Numbered from the stretch's first letter, positions 1-8,467 are shown. The stretch: DNA of 64,000 nucleotides from Fredericiella sp038205395 (GCA_038205395.1 JBBRBX010000008.1:1-64000); one strand, 5' to 3'. Notes: generated by a model not told the origin, from the sequence alone. Translations and numbers: made by a program.

Positions 1-440
1 ACCAGCCAATTTGCCCTCCTATAAGCAACTGGCTTGGTCGCTCATCCAGGATCCAAAGCAGCTCGAACCGCCCCAGACGCTAGCGATTCGACGTATCTGC
101 CAACACTCACAAATTGCGCAAACCTATCAGCTTGCCCAGCAGTTTCGGGCCATGATCCGCAATCATGAGACCTCAATGCTTGACTCATGGCTCAATGCGT
201 GTGCTGCCAGCAACATATCCGATCTGATTAACTTTGCAGCTGGCATCCGTCACGATTATGCCGCCGTTCGGGCTGCCTTGGCCACCCGCTGGAGCAATGG
301 TCAAACTGAGGGTCAGGTCAACCGGCTCAAATACCTGAAGCGTCAGATGTACGGTCGCGCTAATTTCGACCTGCTGCGCCAACGCGTTCTCCATCCAAAC
401 TAGCTGCACGAAACTTGCCGGAGACCCAGTTTTCGGGGTC
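1..440 (+). mobile_element. Right end of an ISL3-type insertion sequence (left part outside window)
   Basis: The element is recognised from the transposase C-terminus it carries. Its right boundary is placed near base 440 because the minus-strand signal-peptide gene starting at 566 is readable up to about base 441 and then loses sense. The last 22 bases hold a GACCC...GGGTC inverted repeat, plausible as part of a terminal repeat. The left end and any target duplication lie outside the window, so the exact boundary is inferred. Confidence 0.6.
2..403 (+). CDS. ISL3-family transposase, C-terminal part (5' truncated by window edge)
   Basis: The frame is open to the left edge, so the start is not in the window. 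The TTG at base 11 is only an internal codon. The visible 130 or so residues end in the block RWSNGQTEGQVNRLKYLKRQ followed by MYGRANFDLLRQRVL, the characteristic end of ISL3-type DDE transposases. The glutamate in QTEGQ is probably the catalytic E of the DDE triad. The protein would cut and join the ends of its own element. Whether the complete copy is intact cannot be judged here. Confidence 0.85.
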   Translation, partial: PANLPSYKQLAWSLIQDPKQLEPPQTLAIRRICQHSQIAQTYQLAQQFRAMIRNHETSMLDSWLNACAASNISDLINFAAGIRHDYAAVRAALATRWSNGQTEGQVNRLKYLKRQMYGRANFDLLRQRVLHPN

Positions 441-566
441 AATTATAGCCGCCGCTGTTGTGACGGCGCCCGCCGGCACAGGCAGCAGGCTGAACAGAAG
501 CGAAAAGATGACCAGCAGGGATACACTGCGCCCGAGGCGCTTGCGCCGTTGCAAGGTTGCGAACAC
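441..566 (-). pseudogene. 5' remnant of a secreted-protein gene interrupted by the IS
   Basis: Reading leftward from a GTG at 566, preceded by a good GAGGAG ribosome site about six bases away, gives about 42 residues. They form a classic Sec signal peptide: basic start (RRKRLGR), a hydrophobic core (SLLVIFSLLFSLLPV) and a likely cleavage site near PAGA. After that the frame enters the insertion element and stops at base 360 with meaningless residues. The rest of the gene should lie left of the IS, outside the window. The original product is unknown. Confidence 0.6.
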
Positions 567-649
567 GTTTGGCTCCTCATGGGTTGAGAAGAAGAAATCG
601 TCAGGTTATCGCCAGTATATCACAGAAAGGAAGAAATTGATCCCGCCAA

Positions 650-678
650 TTGCTTGCCTGCGCCGCATCCGCTATAAT
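650..678 (+). promoter_or_regulatory. Sigma70-like promoter for the DUF3224 gene
   Basis: TTGCTT at 650-655 and a perfect TATAAT at 673-678 are separated by 17 bases, 83 bases upstream of the GTG start at 761. Confidence 0.5.
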
Positions 679-760
679 TTTTAGCAAGAACGCAAAGATG
701 AGTCCCAGTGCCTTACACACAAAGCGATGATACCATCTCCAGTGAGAGGGGAAACGAAGG

Positions 761-1168
761 GTGCCGCAAGCCACAGGTACATTTGAAGTGAAGCTGGACG
801 CTCAGGACTTGAGCGAAAAGGGGTTGTCCGCCGGGATCGGGCGCATGTCGATCGATAAACAATTTTATGGGGAGCTGACCGGCTTCAGCGCCGGCGAAAT
901 GCTGTCGGCTTTGACCGGTGTGCAGGAGTCCGCCGGCTATGTGGCGCTGGAGCGCGTCAACGGCTCGCTGCACAGCCGCAGCGGCTCCTTTATTCTGCAG
1001 CACAGCGGCATCATGGCGCGCGGCGCTTCGCAGTTGGTGATCAGCGTCGTGCCGGATTCGGGTGCGGGCGATTTGACCGGGCTGACCGGCCAGATGACGA
1101 TCCGCAACGAGGAAGGCGAGCACACCTACGTGTTCGATTATTCGCTGCCTGAGGCTGCGCCGGAGTAA
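761..1168 (+). CDS. DUF3224 domain protein
   Basis: This 135-residue soluble protein matches the DUF3224 family of small bacterial barrel-like proteins. Recognisable features are the opening ATGTFEVKLD, the central YGELTGFSAGEML block, the YVALERVNGSLHSRSGSF stretch and the closing acidic beta-strands before EHTYVFDYSLP. The function of the family is unknown. The GTG start was chosen because a purine-rich ribosome site lies just upstream and the family normally begins at this point. It stands alone between the IS-damaged gene and a convergent oxidoreductase gene. Confidence 0.85.
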   Translation: MPQATGTFEVKLDAQDLSEKGLSAGIGRMSIDKQFYGELTGFSAGEMLSALTGVQESAGYVALERVNGSLHSRSGSFILQHSGIMARGASQLVISVVPDSGAGDLTGLTGQMTIRNEEGEHTYVFDYSLPEAAPE

Positions 1169-1183
1169 TCTAGAATGAGTGTC

Positions 1184-1231
1184 GGGGACAATGGCCGGGT
1201 AGTTTTTGGGTAGCTCTTTGCCATTGTCCCC
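1184..1231. terminator. Hairpin between convergent genes
   Basis: GGGGACAATGGC at 1184-1195 pairs perfectly with GCCATTGTCCCC at 1220-1231 (12 bp, 24-base loop). It lies between the DUF3224 stop at 1168 and the oxidoreductase stop at 1249, so it could serve both strands. There is no strong T tract. Confidence 0.45.
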
Positions 1232-1248
1232 AAGTCATGCGCCGGCTG

Positions 1249-2268
1249 TCACGCTGCTGCTGTTGCTCGGCTCGCTACGCCGTTATCTCTAGCGCGCGGC
1301 TCCACCGTGATAACGACTTTGCCCTTGGCGTGTCCTGTTTCCAGGTAGCGGATGGCATCGGCAGTGTCAGCCAGCGGGAAACAGCGGTCGATGACCGGCG
1401 TCACCTGGCCGGCTTCCAGCAGTTCGCCCATAAAAACCAAATCCTTTTGGTTGGGGTTTGCCAGCATGCTGCCCATTTTGCGACCGCCCTTTTTAGAGCG
1501 CAAAGGCCCCAGCAGCATGGCTTCAAACATTTGCGCCGTAGAACCCCCGACCATGACATAGACGCCCTGGGGCGCCAGGGCGCGTTGATAGGCGGAAAGC
1601 GGCTGATAGCCGTTGGCCGCCAGGATCAGGTCATAGCGCTGTCCATTGCGGCTGAAATCTTCTTGCGTGTAATCAATGACATGGTCTGCCCCCAGCGAGC
1701 GCATCAGCGCCATTTTGCCTGTGCTGCAGACGGCGGTGACTTCCGCGCCAAACGCTTTGGCGATCTGCACCGCAAATGTGCCCACGCCGCCGGACGCCCC
1801 ATTGATCAGCACCTTCTGCCCCGGCTGAATGTGGCCGTGGTCGCGCAGCGCTTGCATCGCCGTGACGGCAGACACCGGTACGGCGGCAGCCTGCTCAAAG
1901 CTCAGATTGGCGGGTTTGTGCGCCAGCACGTTTTGCGGGGCAACCGCATACTCGGCAAAAGCGCCGAGGCCACAGTTGGATAAATCCCCAAAGGCTTCAT
2001 CGCCGGGCTGAAACTGGGTGACGCTGCGGCCCACCGCCTCCACCCGGCCCGCCACATCCGCGCCCAGAATATTGATCTTTGGCTTCAGCAGCCCAAACAT
2101 AAAGCGCACCAAGAAAGGCTCTGCGCGCATAAGATGCCAGTCACCCGCCGCTGCGGACGCCGCCACCACTTTGACCAGGACTTCATCGTCCCTTGGGATG
2201 GGCTTGCGGACTTCTTCCAGCTTCAAAACATCGGGTGAACCATAGTTGTGATAGACAACCGCCTGCAT
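1249..2268 (-). CDS. NAD(P)-dependent MDR-family alcohol dehydrogenase / quinone oxidoreductase
   Basis: The 339-residue protein belongs to the medium-chain dehydrogenase/reductase superfamily. The N-terminal GroES-like domain opens with MQAVVYHNYGSPDVLKLEEV. The Rossmann fold follows, with INGASGGVGTFAVQIAKAFG near residues 155-174 as nucleotide-binding loop. The cysteine/histidine zinc ligands of true alcohol dehydrogenases are not evident, which favours a zinc-free quinone-oxidoreductase-like enzyme. The substrate is unknown. A strong GGAGG site precedes the ATG. It is the last gene of a minus-strand run behind the MalT-like regulator and a small conserved protein. Confidence 0.88.
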   Translation of the reverse strand: MQAVVYHNYGSPDVLKLEEVRKPIPRDDEVLVKVVAASAAAGDWHLMRAEPFLVRFMFGLLKPKINILGADVAGRVEAVGRSVTQFQPGDEAFGDLSNCGLGAFAEYAVAPQNVLAHKPANLSFEQAAAVPVSAVTAMQALRDHGHIQPGQKVLINGASGGVGTFAVQIAKAFGAEVTAVCSTGKMALMRSLGADHVIDYTQEDFSRNGQRYDLILAANGYQPLSAYQRALAPQGVYVMVGGSTAQMFEAMLLGPLRSKKGGRKMGSMLANPNQKDLVFMGELLEAGQVTPVIDRCFPLADTADAIRYLETGHAKGKVVITVEPRARDNGVASRATAAA

Positions 2269-2295
2269 ACCATTTCCTCCTGAACTTGTTCTGAT

Positions 2296-2595
2296 TCAGT
2301 CACTCCGAGCGTGACTGCCATCTGCCGCATCGGCGTCTGCTGCACCGGTCTGGCCGGGGTTGATGCGTGTAACGGTGAGCAGCGGCAGCCCCAGATCGCG
2401 CACTTTGCGCAGCAAGCCATACAGCGCGGCCTGATCGGTCACTGGGCCGGTCAACAGCGTATCACCGTTGTCTTCCAGCGTGATGGCCAGGCCGCCAAAC
2501 CAGCCGGCCCACTGCTGCTCCAGATACCCTTCGAGCCGAATTTGATAGATCGGGGATTGACCTGGGGCCACTTTGGGGTTGCGCTGGTTTGCCAT
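2296..2595 (-). CDS. Small conserved hypothetical protein next to LuxR/MalT-like regulator
   Basis: About 99 residues, soluble, with a compact domain reading IYQIRLEGYLEQQWAGWFGG, then LAITLEDNGDTLLTGPVTDQ and ALYGLLRKVRDLGLPLLTV. I recognise this as a small protein common in Chloroflexota and often near LuxR regulators and short-chain oxidoreductases. No function is known to me. The ATG at 2595 is preferred because an AGGG site lies just before it. The longer frame from 2664 has no ribosome site and adds an unstructured basic stretch. It lies 27 bases upstream of the oxidoreductase gene, so co-transcription is likely. Confidence 0.7.
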   Translation of the reverse strand: MANQRNPKVAPGQSPIYQIRLEGYLEQQWAGWFGGLAITLEDNGDTLLTGPVTDQAALYGLLRKVRDLGLPLLTVTRINPGQTGAADADAADGSHARSD

Positions 2596-2780
2596 TTTCC
2601 CTGCACCTGACTTCGCTTTGTTGTGGCCTGTCGCTGCGCCGGCACGACTTGCCCGCCGCACCATTTGCCTGCCACATCATTTGCTTGCTGTATACAGGGT
2701 AACAGCGCGAAGGTGCTGTGGGATAGCTACCAAAGGACTGTTGGGAGGTACTGTTGTGCGGATTGTGCGCAGCAGGCAGG

Positions 2781-5549
2781 CTACAGCAGCCCCAACTCGC
2801 GGGCGCGGGCGATGGCTTCGGTGCGCCTCTGCACCTGGAGCTTGTCGAAGATATTGCGGTTGTGCCCTTTGACCGTACTCAAAGCCAGGAAAAGCCGCTC
2901 GCTGATTGTACGATTCGAGAGTCCTTGGGCAATCAGCTGCAGGATTTCCAGTTCACGTTCACTCAGTGGCTCGATTAGCAGCTCGCCGGCGGGCTGGGCA
3001 GGGGCGGTTGGGGCGAGAGCTACCTTGTCCGGCTGCGGCACGGCTCCCGCCGATGCAAAGGCAGCCAGCAGCTTTCCAGCATAGGGGGCCGCTCTCCCTT
3101 GCGCCATTGCCGCGGACAGCAGGCGAGCCAGCGGCGGCCCTTCGTTGACAAAGACGCGGACGTAGCCTTCCGGCTCCGCCAGCCGCAGCGCGCGCGCCAG
3201 CGGTGCGAGCGCCGCGGCCAGGTCGCCCTGCGCTTGGTGGGCAAGCGCCTGCAGCACCCCGATCTCGATCACGCTGCCCAGCCTGCCGCCTGCTTCGGCA
3301 GCCTGCTGGAGGCGATCCAGCAGCCGTACGGCTTCACGCATGGTATGGTCGTCAGGTGCGCGCCGGTATTCTGCCAGCAGCAGCCGCGCCAGCGTAATGT
3401 GTTCAAACTCGCGCAGATAGCTGAGTTCGTCATCGACCGCCAAGCCCTGCTCCTGCACCCAGCGCCGTACGGCGTGCAGCCGGCCCTGTGCCACCCACAC
3501 GCGCGCCTTCAAAGCGGAGAGGGGGCGCACGTCGGGTACGGGCGTTCGGTTATAGTGGCGCTCCGCCTCTTCGAGCAAGTCGAGCGCGCCGGCAAAGTCG
3601 CCCTGAATCTCCTTGAAGCGTGCCTGGGCACGGTGCAGGCGGTAGCGCCAATCCGGCAGCGCGACCTGCTCGCCCAGCTTTTCGCTGTGCAGCAGATTCT
3701 TGCCGGCGGCGTCTGCATCGCCTTGCTCACGGTACAGCTCGCTCAACCCCAAGTAGAGGTCCGCCGTCCCGCGCAGCAGCGGTTCGCCCTGCTTCAGCGC
3801 AAGCTGCAGCGTCTGCGTATAAATCTTGATGGCCTCATGCAGACGGCCCTGCGAGATGCGGATATCGGCCAGGCCATAGGTGCCGCTGATGGCGAAGTGC
3901 AGGTTGCCCGCCTTTTGGAAATCCGCCATGGCGTCGGCCAGCGACCAGTAGGCGGCATCCAGGTCGCCGCTCGCCCACTGCGCCAGGGCCAGGAGCGAAG
4001 CGGCCTGTCCGCGCCGGATATAGTCTTTCTCCGGCAGGAGGTCGAGCGCCCGCCGGCCGTACTTCACGGCGCCGGGCAGATCGCCGTGCGCTTGGGTAAG
4101 ATAGGCGCGGGCCGTGGCGATCGACGCCGGGAGGTTGTAAAAGTGCTCTTCATCCACAACGATCATTTCGCCCCTTTGACCGGTCGACGGCGTTTTCGGG
4201 CGCTCACCTTGCTCGATTGGCGTCTCCAGCCACTGTTCGGCATCCCGCAGGCGGCCATCGGCGGCTTCCAACTCGCCGCCGTTGAGCAACGCCCAGGCGC
4301 AGGCAAGGCTGAGGACGGGGCGGGCGCGCACCAACTCGTCAGGAATCGCCCGCGCCCAACCCAGCCATGTGTTGGCCTGAAAGCGGCCGTCCATTTCCGG
4401 CCAGACCAGCTCAAGCAGTTCCGCCGCGCGTGCAAAATCCGGGGCGGCCAGCGCGTGGCGGATCGCATCAGCGGGAAAGCCATTGGCCGCATACCAGGCG
4501 GCGGCGCGCTGGTGCAGGATCGGCATCTGCGCCGGCTGCTCCTGCTGCGCATGGGCGGCGAGCACATCGGCAAAGAGATGGTGGTAGCGAAACCAGTGGC
4601 GCCGGTCGTCCAGCGGCACAACAAACAAGTTGCCGCGTTCCAGAGCGTCCAACAGCGCCGCACCATCGGTTTGGCCGGTGACGGCCTCGCACAGCGGGCC
4701 GCTCAGGCGGTCGAGAATGGCGGTCTGAAGCAAGAAGCTGCGCACCTGGGCGGGCTGATGCTGGAGCACCTCTGCGACGAGATAGTCCACGATGTAGCGG
4801 TTGTCGCCGGCAAACGCCTTGACAAAACGGGCCGCGTCGGTGCGCCCGCGCAGCGAGAGCGCCGCCAGCTGCAGGCCGGCGATCCAGCCTTCGGTGCGCT
4901 CCTCCAGTACAGTCACTTCCTCCGCCGCAAGCTGCAGACCCATCACCTGGCTGAGAAATCCGGCTGCTTCGGCAGGGGTGAAGCGCAGTTCGGCGGCGCG
5001 CAGTTCGGTCATATGGCTCTGAGCGCGCAGCCGCGCCAGCGGCAGTTGGGGGTCTTCGCGCGTGGTGATGACCAGGTGCAGCTGCGGTGGCAGGTGCTCG
5101 AGCAGAAAGGTGAGCGCCTGGTCGACCGCGCTGGAATCAACGGCGTGATAGTCGTCAAGCACAAGGATCAACGCATCCGGGAGGGCAGCGATCTCATTGA
5201 GCAGGGCCGTCAGCAGCGTTGTAGTGGAAGGCGGTTGGGGAGATTGTAGCGTGTCCAGCACGCCGGCCCCCAGATTGGGGGCGATGGTCTGCAGCGCAGC
5301 AACCAGGTAAGTCAAAAAGCGGGTGAGGTCGCTGTCCTCTGCATCCAGTGACAGCCAGGCGACTGGTCGCACGCGGCCGGCGAGCCATTCGCTGACCAGC
5401 GTGGTTTTGCCAAAGCCGGCAGGTGCGGAGATCAGCGTCAGCTTGCCGTGCAGCCCCTCGTTGAGCCGCTCGACCAGGCGGGGACGGGAAACCATCTTTG
5501 GCCGCGGTGGGGGCGTATACAGTTTTGTGGCCAAGAGTGGCTGAGACAT
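2781..5549 (-). CDS. MalT-like LuxR-family transcriptional activator (STAND ATPase)
   Basis: A 922-residue regulator with the MalT layout. The N-terminal ATPase has Walker A SAPAGFGKTTL (residues 41-51) and Walker B LILVLDDYH (about 128-136). A long helical TPR-like sensor region fills the middle. The C-terminal LuxR helix-turn-helix (about 855-920) contains LSERELEILQLIAQGLSNRT and STVKGHNRNIF. By analogy it would oligomerise on binding ATP plus an unknown inducer and activate transcription. There is no clear ribosome site before the ATG, and AGACATAGAT occurs twice around the start (5544-5553, 5559-5568). It follows the TMEM175-like gene by 44 bases. Confidence 0.92.
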   Translation of the reverse strand: MSQPLLATKLYTPPPRPKMVSRPRLVERLNEGLHGKLTLISAPAGFGKTTLVSEWLAGRVRPVAWLSLDAEDSDLTRFLTYLVAALQTIAPNLGAGVLDTLQSPQPPSTTTLLTALLNEIAALPDALILVLDDYHAVDSSAVDQALTFLLEHLPPQLHLVITTREDPQLPLARLRAQSHMTELRAAELRFTPAEAAGFLSQVMGLQLAAEEVTVLEERTEGWIAGLQLAALSLRGRTDAARFVKAFAGDNRYIVDYLVAEVLQHQPAQVRSFLLQTAILDRLSGPLCEAVTGQTDGAALLDALERGNLFVVPLDDRRHWFRYHHLFADVLAAHAQQEQPAQMPILHQRAAAWYAANGFPADAIRHALAAPDFARAAELLELVWPEMDGRFQANTWLGWARAIPDELVRARPVLSLACAWALLNGGELEAADGRLRDAEQWLETPIEQGERPKTPSTGQRGEMIVVDEEHFYNLPASIATARAYLTQAHGDLPGAVKYGRRALDLLPEKDYIRRGQAASLLALAQWASGDLDAAYWSLADAMADFQKAGNLHFAISGTYGLADIRISQGRLHEAIKIYTQTLQLALKQGEPLLRGTADLYLGLSELYREQGDADAAGKNLLHSEKLGEQVALPDWRYRLHRAQARFKEIQGDFAGALDLLEEAERHYNRTPVPDVRPLSALKARVWVAQGRLHAVRRWVQEQGLAVDDELSYLREFEHITLARLLLAEYRRAPDDHTMREAVRLLDRLQQAAEAGGRLGSVIEIGVLQALAHQAQGDLAAALAPLARALRLAEPEGYVRVFVNEGPPLARLLSAAMAQGRAAPYAGKLLAAFASAGAVPQPDKVALAPTAPAQPAGELLIEPLSERELEILQLIAQGLSNRTISERLFLALSTVKGHNRNIFDKLQVQRRTEAIARARELGLL

Positions 5550-5593
5550 AGATTAAGTAGACATAGATCAACCGCTGGGCAATGGTCTAGTTG

Positions 5594-6235
5594 TCAGTGC
5601 AGCCAGATCGCTACAGGAACCAAAAGCGCCCACGAATATTTGGCCCAGTCGGCATTGTAGAAGGCAATGACGATCGAAAGGGCAAAGACCGCCGCGGTGA
5701 GCAGCGGCTTGAGCACCGCCAGGCGTCTTTCGCGCGGCGTCAAGCTGGGCCTGACCAGGTTGTGCGTCACCGGATACCACCACAAGAGCGCTGAAAGCAG
5801 GCTGATAAGCACAATGGTCGCCGCATAAAAGATGGTGGCGGTGGCGTTGCCGGATTCCGCCAGGACGGAGGTGGGAAAGGGAATAAAGGCGACCACCATC
5901 AACAGCAGAATGTTGATCTGGATCAGCCGCCGGTCATAGCTTTTGATAAAGCGGAATTTATTGTGATGGTTGCTCCAAAACGAGCCGATCACCAGAAAGC
6001 TCAGGATGTAGGAGAACAACTGCGGCGTCATCGACCAAAGTACATTCCACAGTTGCGCACTGTTCAACTCACCGCTGCCCGCCGGAAGCCGCAGATCAAT
6101 GACCAAAAGCGTAATGGCGATGGCATAGACGGCGTCGCTGAAAAAGACGAGCCGTTCCAGCCCCAGTTGTTGCAACTCGCTGCTTTCGTCATGCGGCGGC
6201 GCAGCTACGCGTCCTGCTTTACCCTTGTTTGCCAT
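5594..6235 (-). CDS. TMEM175-family (DUF1211) integral membrane protein, putative K+ channel
   Basis: About 213 residues with roughly six transmembrane helices. The signature FFSDAVYAIAITLLVIDL lies in the first helix; it matches the FSDxxxAIxxTLLVxD motif that lines the pore of bacterial TMEM175 channels. Related bacterial proteins form tetrameric potassium-permeable channels. Ion selectivity cannot be read here. The frame is open for another 57 residues upstream, but those overlap the preceding gene and are low-complexity. The ATG at 6235, with GGGAG 11 bases before it, is the likely start and lies 2 bases from the previous gene's stop. Confidence 0.85.
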   Translation of the reverse strand: MANKGKAGRVAAPPHDESSELQQLGLERLVFFSDAVYAIAITLLVIDLRLPAGSGELNSAQLWNVLWSMTPQLFSYILSFLVIGSFWSNHHNKFRFIKSYDRRLIQINILLLMVVAFIPFPTSVLAESGNATATIFYAATIVLISLLSALLWWYPVTHNLVRPSLTPRERRLAVLKPLLTAAVFALSIVIAFYNADWAKYSWALLVPVAIWLH

Positions 6236-6236
6236 T

Positions 6237-7103
6237 TCACCACATGCTCCCGCTGTAGTAGTCGCTCGCCAGCCGGCTGAGTTCGGCCCACAACTGCTTG
6301 ACGGCGGCCACGGAATTCTGCAGTTCGGCAGCTGTGCCGCCGGGGCAGGCCAGCACGGCGCACAGCCGCTCGCCAAAGCGGTCGGGCTGCAGGGCAAAGC
6401 CGGCAATCGTGCGCAGCGCCCGCTTATCGGTCAGGAAGTAGGTTTCATTGAGCGCAAACAGCGCCTGGGTCAAGTTGGTGGCGCAGCGGGTGAGACAGCC
6501 CACGCTGTTGTACACATCCCCGCGCTCAGCAAATGCAGGGGCGTGCAGAAGGGTGAACTCGACGCTCCACAGCGAATCCGCCACCACTTTTTGCTTGAGC
6601 GCCGGCGGATAGTCCGCCACCAGCGCTTTGAGATGGGCGATCACCTTCTGCGGGTCGTATAGGGGGCGGCAGATCTGCGTTTCGGCCAGATACATGATGC
6701 TGTAGAAGCCAAACGTCGGCTGTTGGGCGAAATCGTGGCGCACGATCCCTGCCTGCGCTTCATCAATCGTCTGCTCCACCTGGTCCAGATTGCGATAAAG
6801 AAAATCCACCTTGCCTGCCGCCGTCTGAATCCAGGCCCCGCCGTTGACCCACGGCCCCCAGGCGTAGAAGCCGGTGACGGTGGGCGGTTGGATGGCGATG
6901 TTTTCGGCCACCTGGCGCACGGCGCGCACGCGAAAGGGGTCCTCTGCGCGGTAGTACAGACCGATATCCAGGTCGGATTCCGGCGTGTCAGTTCCTTCCG
7001 CCGCTGAGCCGCCCAGAACGACAGCCACCATGCCGGGCAGCGCCGACAGTTCCTCCACCAGCTGCCCCAGCAGCGCCGTGCGTGGGGCGTCAGCAACGAC
7101 CAT
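6237..7103 (-). CDS. Nucleotidyltransferase-domain protein (DUF4037-like)
   Basis: A 288-residue protein with a classical minimal nucleotidyltransferase motif near residues 31-50. It reads GGSAAEGTDTPESDLDIGLY, giving the GS...DxD metal and nucleotide-binding site. The remainder is helical and resembles the C-terminal region of aminoglycoside/lincosamide-type nucleotidyltransferases and DUF4037 proteins. It probably transfers a nucleotide to a small molecule or protein, substrate unknown. It overlaps the acetyltransferase gene by 14 bases, with its ribosome site GGAAGG inside that gene, so the two are translationally linked. Confidence 0.82.
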   Translation of the reverse strand: MVVADAPRTALLGQLVEELSALPGMVAVVLGGSAAEGTDTPESDLDIGLYYRAEDPFRVRAVRQVAENIAIQPPTVTGFYAWGPWVNGGAWIQTAAGKVDFLYRNLDQVEQTIDEAQAGIVRHDFAQQPTFGFYSIMYLAETQICRPLYDPQKVIAHLKALVADYPPALKQKVVADSLWSVEFTLLHAPAFAERGDVYNSVGCLTRCATNLTQALFALNETYFLTDKRALRTIAGFALQPDRFGERLCAVLACPGGTAAELQNSVAAVKQLWAELSRLASDYYSGSMW

Positions 7104-7767
7104 ACAACATTCCTTCCAGTTTGAGCCGGAGTTCCGGCCATTCGTGGGCTAGCACACGAAACCAGGCTGTATCGCGGCTGTCCCCTTTGATGATCATATG
7201 TTGTTCTTGGATGGCTTCAAAGGTGAAGCCCATGCGCAGCGCCGAGCGACGTGAGCGCTCGTTGCGGCTGTCGCATTTCCATTCGACGCGGCGATAGCCC
7301 AGGCCAAAGCAGTGGGCCAGCATCAGATAGGTGGATTCCAGGTTGACCTTTGTGCGTTGGACGATGGGGCTGTACCAGATGCCACCCAATTCAATGCGCA
7401 GATGGGCAGGCACATTGCTCATCAAGTTGACGACGCCCACCGGCCGGCTGCTTTCCTGCTCCACCACGCATAGACAGAGGCGGTCGGCTCCGTTCATCTG
7501 TTCATCCAGATAGGTGCGCATCGCCGGCATATCGCTGGGCGGAGGCTGGAAAAGGTAGCGCCAGACCAGTGCGTCGGCATCATAGGCGGGGTAGGTGCGC
7601 CCGTCGAGGTCAATCGGCTGTCCATTGGCCAGCGGGTAGAGCGCCTCCGCATCACGGGCCACCACCAGCGGTTCCAGCCGCACAAAGCGACCGTTTAAGG
7701 TGGCGGGTGCAGGTTTCAAGGGCAGAGATTGGGTCAGCGCCAGAAGGTTGGCAGGGAGTGTTTGCAT
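7090..7767 (-). CDS. GNAT-family N-acetyltransferase (RimJ/RimL-like)
   Basis: A 225-residue protein with the RimL-type fold. It opens with LNGRFVRLEPLVVARDAEAL. The core has RPVGVVNLMSNVP and IELGGIWYSPIVQRTKVNLE. RRVEWKCDSRNERSRRSALR is followed by MGFTFEAIQEQHMII, the typical end of the acetyl-CoA binding half. It would acetylate an amine on a small molecule or protein N-terminus. No clear ribosome site is seen before the ATG. It starts 47 bases after hicA and overlaps the nucleotidyltransferase gene. Confidence 0.88.
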   Translation of the reverse strand: MQTLPANLLALTQSLPLKPAPATLNGRFVRLEPLVVARDAEALYPLANGQPIDLDGRTYPAYDADALVWRYLFQPPPSDMPAMRTYLDEQMNGADRLCLCVVEQESSRPVGVVNLMSNVPAHLRIELGGIWYSPIVQRTKVNLESTYLMLAHCFGLGYRRVEWKCDSRNERSRRSALRMGFTFEAIQEQHMIIKGDSRDTAWFRVLAHEWPELRLKLEGMLYGRC

Positions 7768-7814
7768 GGCGGTTTGCTATGTAGTAAGAAAGGAATCCAA
7801 CTTTATTATCAAAC

Positions 7815-8036
7815 TTAGTCTACAAAATCATCGACTGACAAGCCACTCTCTTTGATAATGGCTCGCAACGTGCCACGAGGAATATCACCCGGATGGTTAG
7901 GTACAGTAGTGCGCCGTCGTGTTTTAGGATTGTACCAGATTTCGTGACTGCCTTTGGCTTGACGATCAAATTCAAAGCCGGCTTGCCTGAGTTTCACGGT
8001 CAGTTCGCGATATGTAAGTGAAGGCAGGCGAGTCAT
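7815..8036 (-). CDS. hicA: HicA-type mRNA interferase toxin
   Basis: A 73-residue protein with the HicA double-stranded-RNA-binding-like fold. Key features are LTYRELTVKLRQAGFEFDRQ, the catalytic-histidine block KGSHEIWYNP, TTVPNHPGDIPRGTLRAIIK and the C-terminal GLSVDDFVD. HicA toxins cleave mRNA and are neutralised by HicB. The start overlaps the hicB stop by 4 bases (ATGA), the usual coupled arrangement. The catalytic histidine is present, so the toxin looks intact. Confidence 0.9.
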   Translation of the reverse strand: MTRLPSLTYRELTVKLRQAGFEFDRQAKGSHEIWYNPKTRRRTTVPNHPGDIPRGTLRAIIKESGLSVDDFVD

Positions 8037-8308
8037 TGCGGAGTAGGATCAAGCGATATGCCGACTGGGATTTTGATTTTTGTTCGGCGCTGTGGCTGTT
8101 GCAGCGCAGCGGCAATTTTTTCCGGCAAGGGATCGCCGTGCTCCGTATAGGACTCAACCAATTTACGGGCTACATCTTGCGCAATTTCCAGTGTTTCCGC
8201 AATCGTCCTGCCTTGGGCGATAAGACCTTGCAAGTCCTCGCTTGTCGCTAAATATCCACCTTCCTCAAGTGGTTCAACGCTGATGGACAGAATAAACTCG
8301 CTCATCAA
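8033..8308 (-). CDS. hicB: HicB-type antitoxin
   Basis: A 91-residue protein with the HicB N-terminal domain: FILSISVEPLEEGGYLATSE, then DLQGLIAQGRTIAETLEIAQ. The C-terminal part is short and basic (RRTKIKIPVG) and has no full helix-turn-helix, so DNA binding could rely on this tail or be lost. The antitoxin is encoded before the toxin, which suits autoregulation. Two ATG codons in tandem (8308 and 8305) make the exact start uncertain by one residue. Confidence 0.9.
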   Translation of the reverse strand: MMSEFILSISVEPLEEGGYLATSEDLQGLIAQGRTIAETLEIAQDVARKLVESYTEHGDPLPEKIAAALQQPQRRTKIKIPVGISLDPTPQ

Positions 8309-8371
8309 TCTTCACCTTCACTCCATTTGCCATCCCGTTTTGCCGTCCCGTTCTGTTTGTGCAGTTTCAAG

Positions 8372-8402
8372 ATTATAACATTGACAGCTGCGTTTCGCTG
8401 TC
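8372..8402 (-). promoter_or_regulatory. hicBA promoter (extended -10) with inverted repeat
   Basis: On the minus strand a TGTTATAAT extended -10 (TATAAT at 8372-8377 reversed) lies about 64 bases before hicB. The -35 area holds GACAGC...GCTGTC (8397-8402 with 8383-8388), a candidate site for HicB/HicAB repression. No good -35 hexamer is seen. Confidence 0.45.
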
Positions 8403-8417
8403 TGCTCTAGAAGAGAC

Positions 8418-8467
8418 AAAAAAAGGCACGCCACGCCCAGCGCAGTCTCTGCGCTGGGCGTGGCGTG
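8418..8467 (-). terminator. Strong rho-independent terminator after the PhyH-type gene
   Basis: A perfect 19-bp stem (8427-8445 with 8449-8467, 3-base loop) is followed on the minus strand by a run of seven T (8418-8424). It ends the operon that finishes with the dioxygenase gene at 8504 and separates it from hicBA. Confidence 0.9.

Noticed and set aside
3099..5249. 716-codon plus-strand open frame
   Set aside because: It is antisense to the MalT-like regulator, is rich in Arg/Gln/His typical of reversed high-GC codons and has no domain or ribosome site.
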